DNA of 21,577 nucleotides, from the IMG/VR virus record IMGVR_UViG_3300033143_000287, positions 1-21,577 of that record, one strand, 5' to 3'. This DNA is from a virus. A program made the position numbers and the translations under genes. The notes under the pieces were generated by a model. It was given only the letters and a program-made list of their open reading frames with translations, searched no databases and was not told the DNA's origin. Below are positions 6,304 to 12,186 of this stretch, piece by piece (within the stretch, counting starts at the first letter, position 1; every line of letters starts with the position of its first letter).

Positions 6304-7239
6304 ATGGCGAAAAGAATCTTTAGAATTGAAGCCGGCAGATACGGCGGAGAAACAGTAATAGGCACAGTAGACGAAGAATTTGTCTCAATAATGCTAGAAG
6401 AAGACCAAGAAGAACTCATTGATACCTGTACCAGTGCTGACGAAGAGGACTTTAAAGGAACACTTCCTTATGAAGGTTATTATATGTGGGAATGCGATGA
6501 TATAGAACATCTTAATTCAGCATATGCAGACAGTGGATTTATTGTTACTGAAGTAACCAATGAAGATGACAAATATGCATATTCAGAAACTGAAACTGAT
6601 TTTGAGCCAGTAGCATGTCTTTATGGTAGAGAAGCATATTCACAAAACAGTGAGCCTGATTGGGACGATATTGACAAAGAAAAAGATGATTATGTTCCTG
6701 TGCTAAGTTTTCACAGTTCTGAGAAAGGTAATTTTGGTTGCTGGTTTATAGAAACAGAAGGTGAACCATTCGACAAATATAAATTCACATATGGTATCGT
6801 TGAAACTAATATGGGAGAATTTATTGATAGAGTTTACTATGATGGTAAAGAACTAGAATGTGAATATGATTATTCTGATAGCATCGGTAAGGCTTATTAT
6901 GCAGAAGTAGGCTGGATGAATAGAAGATGGCATGATAGTTATGACAAATATGATGAAGATCAATTAGACTCTATCTACTGGGAAGACTTTGCAGACAACG
7001 TAGAGTATGAAAAGAAAGAAGCATCGACTACAGTTCCTTTAAATATTTCAGCAGATGAAATTGTAGGAGAAGTAGGAACAATCGAAAACCCAGGAGACGT
7101 AGATCCTAGCATTGAACCAATCAACGAACCACCTGTTGTTAGTGAACAAGAAGCAGACTCATACAAAGAACTACAAGATCAACTAACTCAACTTAACGGT
7201 CACGGAGATGGTAGAGGGGAAGACGGCGAAGTACTTTAA
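6304..7239 (+). CDS. Acidic protein of unknown function (311 aa)
   Basis: I do not recognise a characterised family. The protein is very acidic and rich in Asp, Glu, Tyr and Trp. An N-terminal MAKRIFRIEAGRYGGETVIG strand-like segment precedes a mixed alpha/beta-looking core with aromatic patches (YYMWECDDIEHLNSAYADSG; SFHSSEKGNFGCWFIETEGE; YYAEVGWMNRRWHDSYDKYD). The last 80 residues or so look disordered and acidic, ending in GHGDGRGEDGEVL. There is no signal peptide or membrane segment. From memory, similar hypothetical proteins occur in marine T4-like phages. GGAG is seven bases before the ATG, and the gene has its own sigma70-type promoter. Its stop codon overlaps the next start (TAATG), so the two genes are coupled. 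The acidic surface could suggest a protein- or nucleic-acid-mimic role, but that is speculation. Confidence 0.88.
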   Translation: MAKRIFRIEAGRYGGETVIGTVDEEFVSIMLEEDQEELIDTCTSADEEDFKGTLPYEGYYMWECDDIEHLNSAYADSGFIVTEVTNEDDKYAYSETETDFEPVACLYGREAYSQNSEPDWDDIDKEKDDYVPVLSFHSSEKGNFGCWFIETEGEPFDKYKFTYGIVETNMGEFIDRVYYDGKELECEYDYSDSIGKAYYAEVGWMNRRWHDSYDKYDEDQLDSIYWEDFADNVEYEKKEASTTVPLNISADEIVGEVGTIENPGDVDPSIEPINEPPVVSEQEADSYKELQDQLTQLNGHGDGRGEDGEVL

Positions 7240-7955
7240 TGGCTAGATGTCGCCCAGAAGATTGTAATTTAGAAACAGACAACTTAACTATAATTTGGTA
7301 TCATAATTATTCAGGTGGCAAGTTTATGGCTAATTGTCTGAGTCTATCTGATCATGGTTTATTCGGTCACAGAGAAATGACTGAAGCACAACTTAGAGGA
7401 GAGTTCTCTCCAGATGATAAATTAAATTATTTGTTAGGTCAACTAGATGAAATAGAAAAAGGTATTTATTGGACCGATCTTAATATATCAGATAATTTCT
7501 TTTTTGGTTTTGATAAAAAAGATTACATCGATCCTTGGAGAGGTATTACATATCATAGTTATGTCAAAGATGTATCTTATGGTGATTATAAATTTTTTAT
7601 AGCATCACATTTTAATCCAGAAGTTATTGAAATTAAAAAGATTTGGAAAAATGCAAATATTATTTTGTTTACAGAACCACATGGTTATGTAGAAAAACGA
7701 GCAAAAAATGATCCTCAAATTAGAGTCTTCTATGATCGATTAGAGTACTATGAAGAAAATCTCGCAGAAATGAGATCATTGCCTAATGTTGTTTATGAAT
7801 TCGATGTGCGAAAGTATGAATCTGAAACAGAAACATTAGATGCAGTAAAAGAAATGTATGATATATTAGGAATAAAAGGATACGATAGAGAAAAACTTGC
7901 TACTTATTATAATCACTGGTATAACAAAATCGAAGAAATTAAATACGAATCGTAG
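7239..7955 (+). CDS. Conserved phage protein with P-loop-like N-terminus, possible sulfotransferase/kinase fold (238 aa)
   Basis: A cytosolic-looking protein of 238 residues. The N-terminal strand-loop-helix NLTIIWYHNYSGGKFMANCL (residues about 15-34) resembles a modified nucleotide- or PAPS-binding loop (SGGKF), as in sulfotransferase-like P-loop proteins. Later segments such as YKFFIASHFNPEVIEIKKIW and NANIILFTEPH, and a C-terminal YNHWYNKIEEI helix, fit an alternating beta/alpha fold. The enzyme class is inference from this motif only. Proteins beginning with a WYHN-x-SGGKF motif are, as I recall, frequent and unannotated in marine phages. ATG overlaps the preceding TAA by one base, implying translational coupling. 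It ends in TAG, the only TAG stop in the window. Its end overlaps the convergent minus-strand gene by 17 bases. Confidence 0.85.
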   Translation: MARCRPEDCNLETDNLTIIWYHNYSGGKFMANCLSLSDHGLFGHREMTEAQLRGEFSPDDKLNYLLGQLDEIEKGIYWTDLNISDNFFFGFDKKDYIDPWRGITYHSYVKDVSYGDYKFFIASHFNPEVIEIKKIWKNANIILFTEPHGYVEKRAKNDPQIRVFYDRLEYYEENLAEMRSLPNVVYEFDVRKYESETETLDAVKEMYDILGIKGYDREKLATYYNHWYNKIEEIKYES

Positions 7956-8292
7956 AATCTACAGACATTTCCATTTGTTTTTTGCCTTCTCGTAGTTTCT
8001 TATTACGCAACCTACTACAATTAGCACAGATTGTCAATATGTTTTCTTTTGCTTTGTTTGTAGGATCAAAATCTCTATATGCAATATCTAACTGAATTAA
8101 GTCTTCAGGCACAAACCCACATTCAATACACATAGTATTTTTCATTGGTATCTTTTTATTGTAGATTGCTTTAGCACAGTCTGTACAATATTTGTGCCAT
8201 TTCTGGAAGCCATGTTTACTGATACCATTTGGTTTCACAAAAGATATGTTGCAATTAGTGCATTTTGGTCGTGCAGGCTGTCTTGTAAGCAT
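7939..8292 (-). CDS. HNH-like zinc-binding protein lacking canonical catalytic residues
   Basis: This 117-residue minus-strand protein has four CxxC pairs: C11/C14, C36/C39, C55/C58 and C89/C92. The segment from CIECGFVPED (55-64) through QLDIAYRDFD to CANCSRL (89-95) aligns with the common phage HNH endonuclease layout C-x2-C-GF...QLD-x-DHIDG...LCANCHRL. At the catalytic positions, however, the Asp-His pair is Ala71-Tyr72 and the His after the last CxxC is Ser93. It is thus probably not a working HNH nuclease, or it uses other residues. The N-terminal half looks like an extra zinc ribbon. No ribosome site precedes the ATG, though an ATAAATA box lies just upstream on the same strand. It is the only gene on the minus strand and overlaps its convergent neighbour by 17 bases. 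Confidence 0.8.
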   Translation of the reverse strand: MLTRQPARPKCTNCNISFVKPNGISKHGFQKWHKYCTDCAKAIYNKKIPMKNTMCIECGFVPEDLIQLDIAYRDFDPTNKAKENILTICANCSRLRNKKLREGKKQMEMSVDSTIRI

Positions 8293-8297
8293 ATTTT

Positions 8298-8304
8298 TAT
8301 TTAT
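8298..8304 (-). promoter_or_regulatory. ATAAATA motif on the minus strand upstream of the HNH-like gene
   Basis: On the minus strand ATAAATA lies five bases before the ATG at 8292. As a late promoter box it would give a leaderless or 5'-truncated message, so it may be coincidental. Confidence 0.2.
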
Positions 8305-8355
8305 TAAAAAGATTCATAGGGTTCTTTTTTATGAAGGTGTTTTTATTATATCAGC

Positions 8356-8362
8356 ATAAATA
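8356..8362 (+). promoter_or_regulatory. T4-type late promoter motif before the first fibre gene
   Basis: CATAAATAC contains ATAAATA, 26 bases before the ATG at 8389. The same nonamer stands 27 bases before the second fibre gene. The repeat of both sequence and spacing supports late promoter function for the fibre block. Confidence 0.65.
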
Positions 8363-8388
8363 CAGTGTACAACAAATGGAATCTACAC

Positions 8389-9921
8389 ATGGCCGCAGAC
8401 AAATTTAATGCATTAACAGGGTATTCAGTAGGACTACCCTCAATAGACGTAGTAGCCGCAAATGGTAATATAGTTACAAATCACAATTACCCTGCAGGTA
8501 ACGTCACATCTAACAGTGTTTATGCAAACAATTACTACTATGCAAACGGTGCCTCATTTTCAAGTGATCCTGCAGGATCAAATACTGAAATTCAATACAA
8601 TAATAACGGTGTATTCGGTGCAAGTGCAAACTTAGTTTTTGATTCAGCAACAGATAGATTAATAACACGCAACCTCTCAGTCGTAGGGGGCAATACACTA
8701 TTAGGTGATGTACAGACTGTAACAATACTAGGTGGAACAAATGGTTATGTTTTACAAACAGATGGCGCAGGTGGATTAAGTTGGACAGCACAATCAGGTA
8801 ATGGTGGCGGTGGAGGCAATGGATCCCCAGGTGGATCCAACATGCAAGTTCAGTTTAATAGTGCAGGTTCATTTGCTGGTGATGCAGGTTTTATTTACGA
8901 TGTAGACGATGATCTATTGACAGCAACTCATATCTCAGGTGAAGCCGGCAACTTATCTAACCTAACCTACTCAAACATTACAGGTATAGGAAACATATCA
9001 GCAATCAATCTTACAGGAGCAAACAATACTGTTTTATATGCCAACGGTGTGTTCGCAGATATCTCAGCAGGAGCAAGTGCAAACTTTGCTAACTATGCAG
9101 GTAACGTTACAGTTGCTAGTCAACCGAATATTACTTCTGTAGGAACATTAACAAGTCTTCAAGTCGGTGGAGGATTATCTGTAGTAGGTAACATCGGCGG
9201 AGCCAATATTGCAATCACAGACACTGCTACATTTACTGGTCCAGTAACCATTGATTCTCTTGGATCACTTGCAGTATCAGGTAATGCAAACTTAATGACA
9301 TCACCTAACATAGAACTTCCAGTAGCAAACTTACATATTGACGGTGGACTCAACGGATATGTATTAGCAACTGATGGTGCAGGAACTCTTTCTTGGACTC
9401 TTAACTCAGGTGGTGGAGGCGGAGGTTCACCAGGTGGAGCCAACACGCAAATACAGTTTAACGATTCAGGTTTGTTTGGTGGAGATGCAAATGTAGTCTA
9501 CAACAAAACAACAAACACGATGACAATGGCAGGCACTCTTGTTGCTAATAACATGACAGTAGGTTCTGGCGCCTACTCATTCAGAACTACAAAAGTTAAG
9601 AATGGTGTAACGACAACAACATCAGCAGTAGAAATTTGTGCAACAGAAGCATCTACTGTATCAGCAGTTGATTATACAATTGTTGCAACTGATCCTGCTA
9701 ACTCAGCCAGACAGACAGTTAAAATAACCTCAGCCGTTTACGGTACTACTGTAAATTATTCTGAGTATGCTACCATTTCCGTAGGAAGTTTGTTAGCAGA
9801 TTTCGCAGTACAGTATGTTCCAGGTGATGCTTTTAGAAATGCTCAAGTAGTTTTATATGCTACTCCTGCAACTACAAATGAGACCACTTACAAGATTTTA
9901 TTAGAAGAATATTCGTCTTAA
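8389..9921 (+). CDS. Modular fibre-like virion protein 1 (510 aa)
   Basis: A Gly/Ala/Ser/Thr/Asn-rich repetitive protein typical of marine phage tail-fibre or capsid-decoration proteins. The start at 8389 is chosen because AADKFNALTGYSVG aligns with the heads of the neighbouring fibre proteins (for example AIKAFNSVAGFSVG). An in-frame GTG at 8365 would lie only three bases from the late promoter box. Modules seen: a YANG tag (about 50), a first NTEIQYN segment (about 66-70), then two copies of a unit GYVLxTDGAGxLSWT, poly-Gly hinge, SPGGxNxQxQFN (about residues 115-168 and 320-370), and an AxQPNITSVGTLTSL unit between them. The C-terminal 90-100 residues form a beta-rich domain related to the ends of proteins 3, 4 and 5. 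Host-surface binding is inferred. Confidence 0.85.
   Translation: MAADKFNALTGYSVGLPSIDVVAANGNIVTNHNYPAGNVTSNSVYANNYYYANGASFSSDPAGSNTEIQYNNNGVFGASANLVFDSATDRLITRNLSVVGGNTLLGDVQTVTILGGTNGYVLQTDGAGGLSWTAQSGNGGGGGNGSPGGSNMQVQFNSAGSFAGDAGFIYDVDDDLLTATHISGEAGNLSNLTYSNITGIGNISAINLTGANNTVLYANGVFADISAGASANFANYAGNVTVASQPNITSVGTLTSLQVGGGLSVVGNIGGANIAITDTATFTGPVTIDSLGSLAVSGNANLMTSPNIELPVANLHIDGGLNGYVLATDGAGTLSWTLNSGGGGGGSPGGANTQIQFNDSGLFGGDANVVYNKTTNTMTMAGTLVANNMTVGSGAYSFRTTKVKNGVTTTTSAVEICATEASTVSAVDYTIVATDPANSARQTVKITSAVYGTTVNYSEYATISVGSLLADFAVQYVPGDAFRNAQVVLYATPATTNETTYKILLEEYSS
8731..8892 (+). repeat. Gly-hinge module, copy 1 (in fibre protein 1)
   Basis: Encodes NGYVLQTDGAGGLSWT, a Gly-rich hinge (GNGGGGGNG), then SPGGSNMQVQF and GDAGF. 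It matches copy 2 at about 9343-9498 in order, spacing and sequence, so the protein carries an internal duplication around two flexible poly-Gly hinges. Confidence 0.8.
9343..9498 (+). repeat. Gly-hinge module, copy 2 (in fibre protein 1)
   Basis: Encodes GLNGYVLATDGAGTLSWT, the hinge SGGGGGG, then SPGGANTQIQF and GGDANV. Second copy of the module at 8731-8892. Confidence 0.8.
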
Positions 9922-9972
9922 AAATAAAAGGACAATAAGTCCGTGTTTAGAGAGAGTTTTTCTGTGTAAGAC

Positions 9973-9979
9973 ATAAATA
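9973..9979 (+). promoter_or_regulatory. T4-type late promoter motif before the second fibre gene
   Basis: CATAAATAC, identical to the box before the first fibre gene and at nearly the same distance (27 bases) from the ATG. A good ribosome site (GGAG, eight bases before ATG 10007) follows. Confidence 0.65.
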
Positions 9980-10006
9980 CTAATTATAGTTTACGGAGAC
10001 CAAACC

Positions 10007-12184
10007 ATGGCAATCAAAGCATTTAATTCGGTAGCGGGATTCTCAGTAGGAGAAACCCCGGCCAACATAATTTTATCGAACGGTTATATCACTACTAATG
10101 GAGCAACGTTTACAGCAAACATTGCGGCATTAGGTGTTTTAACCGACAACTTATATTACGCAAACGGCGTACCTTGGGACTTACAAGAACCAGCAGGTGC
10201 TAACACTCAGATACAGTTTAATGATGACCAAGACTTTGGTGCATCATCTAAATTAACATTTGATACCGCGACTGCTAACTTAGACGTTGACGGAAATCTT
10301 AATCTTACAACAGGTAAGTATTACGGTGACGGTTCTGCATTAACAGGTATTGATGCAACAGGTATTCAAAATGGAACATCAAATGTTCGTATACCAGTCG
10401 CAGATGGCAACATTGAATTAAATGTTGGTGGCGGACTTGAAGCAAACATTACTTCAACAGGAGTAAATGTTGCAGGTACACTGAACGTAACAGGTATTGT
10501 TACTGTACCTAGTACATCTGGTGCTATCGACATAGCATTAGGAACTCCGACTCAAGGATCTTTAACATCTAATGCTTTAACTTTAACAACAGCATCATCG
10601 GTCTCTAATTCAATTGCTCAGTTAAACAATGTATTAGGTAAATTAGTTCCATCAAGTCCAGCAGATTTCCCAGGTGGACAAAGCATTACTATTGCAAGTA
10701 CATCATCATACAGAATGGCATCCGGATTCACTCAGCCAGATAACACAGCAGGTGGAACAGCGGCAGTGTCAGCAGGTACAACAGTATCTAAAACACGTAG
10801 ATCCTCATCATACAATGTTAATGCTATCACAAATACTGGCCCAGGTGATTCAGGAACAATCTCTGTTCAAAAGAATGGTTCAGCCGCAGGTAGCAGAACT
10901 TTAACTACTTCTTTAGATGGCAACGGAACTTACACTGATCTGATTATTACAAACAACGTAGACTACAATGTAGTTGATTCAAGTGTAGCGGCAGGCTTCT
11001 GGTCAGTCTTTACAGCAGATGCATCAGGTACTGTATCAGATGGTTGGAACGAAGTATTAATAGATGATACAGCAACAGCATCTACGAACAAAGAAACTTG
11101 GTACTATGATTCATCGAATCCTGGTACACCTCAGTTTTCATCAACATCTATTACTGCTCCTGGTGGCCCTAGTTATACATACAGTTCAACTGTACCGCAT
11201 TATAACAACACAAACGATTTTGCTATTGCATTTAATGTTAACAGACTATCAGGTAACATGTACCCAACAAGTGATACATTCGTAACAGGATCAAGTGGCG
11301 GAGCATTTGGTTCACCAAGTAGTGTTACATATGCAACTGCTGGAGTAACAACTCCATTAGCACAAGACTTACATGTATCTTCAGGAAGTCAAGCAGTAAC
11401 AACTACAGCATCTATTATTTCAGGATTCGGTTCAAGTGCATCGGGTCCATCAGTATCAGTCTTCAACTCTTATGCAACAGGTGCACAGACATTCAATCCT
11501 GGAAGCACAGTTCTTTATAAGACCGGTACTGCATCTTCTGCAAGTAGAATTGAAGAAGCAAACGTTTATATCGGTTCAACAATTGGTTCTGGATCAGGGT
11601 TAGCACAACGTATTGAAAACCCAGGTTCAACTGATACACCTAGTTTCTCTGCAAGTGCAACTGTGTTTAACAGTGAGACTTCAACATTAGAGACATACGA
11701 CTCAACAGTCGTAGGTGATGTATTAAGCCACGATGAAACTGATTATTCTTCTGGTTATTTACCAGTAGGACCTGACTTATCAGCAGGTAGATCAGGAGCA
11801 CAATATTTTACATTCAAATTTGTAAGAACATCAACATCGAAGTTTGATGTTAAATTTTCAGGAACATTGGCAGGTTGTTGGGTAGCAGTACCCGGATCAA
11901 CAATTGACTCAGCATCTTCATTGAACGGTTGGGTTGATATGTCAACATCTTACGCGGGAGCAGGTGTCCCCGGTGCTAACACAGGCGCTGGTGGTAATGG
12001 TTCAAACGGGTGTGCGTTAGGCGGCGTTATACCTACAGGATCTGCTCAAACAAATAAATCAACAACTGCTACTTTTGGTACAGTAAGTTCATCTAGTACA
12101 TCAACTAATGAAATTTATGTTCGTATCAAATTAACAAGTGGTCAATCGATAACAGCCTTATCATTAGAATCTGCGAGTAACTAA
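10007..12184 (+). CDS. Modular fibre-like virion protein 2 with distinct large C-terminal domains (725 aa)
   Basis: The head AIKAFNSVAGFSVGETPANI matches the other fibre proteins. A YANGVPWDLQEPAGANTQIQ module (about residues 50-70) and an ATGIQNGTSNVRIP segment shared with protein 3 follow. From about residue 190 the protein changes character. A VLGKLVPSSPADFPGG segment leads into long beta-rich domains (about 225-590), including FWSVFTADASGTVSDGWNEV and a VPHYNNTNDFAIAF strand pair. A C-terminal domain (about 605-725) contains YFTFKFVRTSTSKFDVKFSG, CWVAVPGS and GCALGGVIPTG. I recall similar large domains in structural proteins of marine myophages, but no function is established. The C-terminus differs from the VHDG-type domain of proteins 1, 3, 4 and 5. 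Probably an adhesin or decoration protein. Confidence 0.85.
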   Translation: MAIKAFNSVAGFSVGETPANIILSNGYITTNGATFTANIAALGVLTDNLYYANGVPWDLQEPAGANTQIQFNDDQDFGASSKLTFDTATANLDVDGNLNLTTGKYYGDGSALTGIDATGIQNGTSNVRIPVADGNIELNVGGGLEANITSTGVNVAGTLNVTGIVTVPSTSGAIDIALGTPTQGSLTSNALTLTTASSVSNSIAQLNNVLGKLVPSSPADFPGGQSITIASTSSYRMASGFTQPDNTAGGTAAVSAGTTVSKTRRSSSYNVNAITNTGPGDSGTISVQKNGSAAGSRTLTTSLDGNGTYTDLIITNNVDYNVVDSSVAAGFWSVFTADASGTVSDGWNEVLIDDTATASTNKETWYYDSSNPGTPQFSSTSITAPGGPSYTYSSTVPHYNNTNDFAIAFNVNRLSGNMYPTSDTFVTGSSGGAFGSPSSVTYATAGVTTPLAQDLHVSSGSQAVTTTASIISGFGSSASGPSVSVFNSYATGAQTFNPGSTVLYKTGTASSASRIEEANVYIGSTIGSGSGLAQRIENPGSTDTPSFSASATVFNSETSTLETYDSTVVGDVLSHDETDYSSGYLPVGPDLSAGRSGAQYFTFKFVRTSTSKFDVKFSGTLAGCWVAVPGSTIDSASSLNGWVDMSTSYAGAGVPGANTGAGGNGSNGCALGGVIPTGSAQTNKSTTATFGTVSSSSTSTNEIYVRIKLTSGQSITALSLESASN
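10352..10396 (+). repeat. 45-bp near-identical block shared with 12895-12939
   Basis: Encodes DATGIQNGTSNVRIP. By hand alignment 44 of 45 bases match the block in fibre protein 3, with one synonymous difference. The flanking codons are related but less similar. Confidence 0.9.
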
Positions 12185-12186
12185 AA

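Noticed and set aside
8365-8391. GTG start at 8365 for the first fibre protein
   Set aside because: It lies three bases after the late promoter box. The extra eight residues do not match the common head, whereas ATG 8389 gives a head aligned with its paralogues.
9930-9942. GGAC/GTCC hairpin after fibre protein 1 as a terminator
   Set aside because: The stem is only 4 bp and no T-run follows directly.
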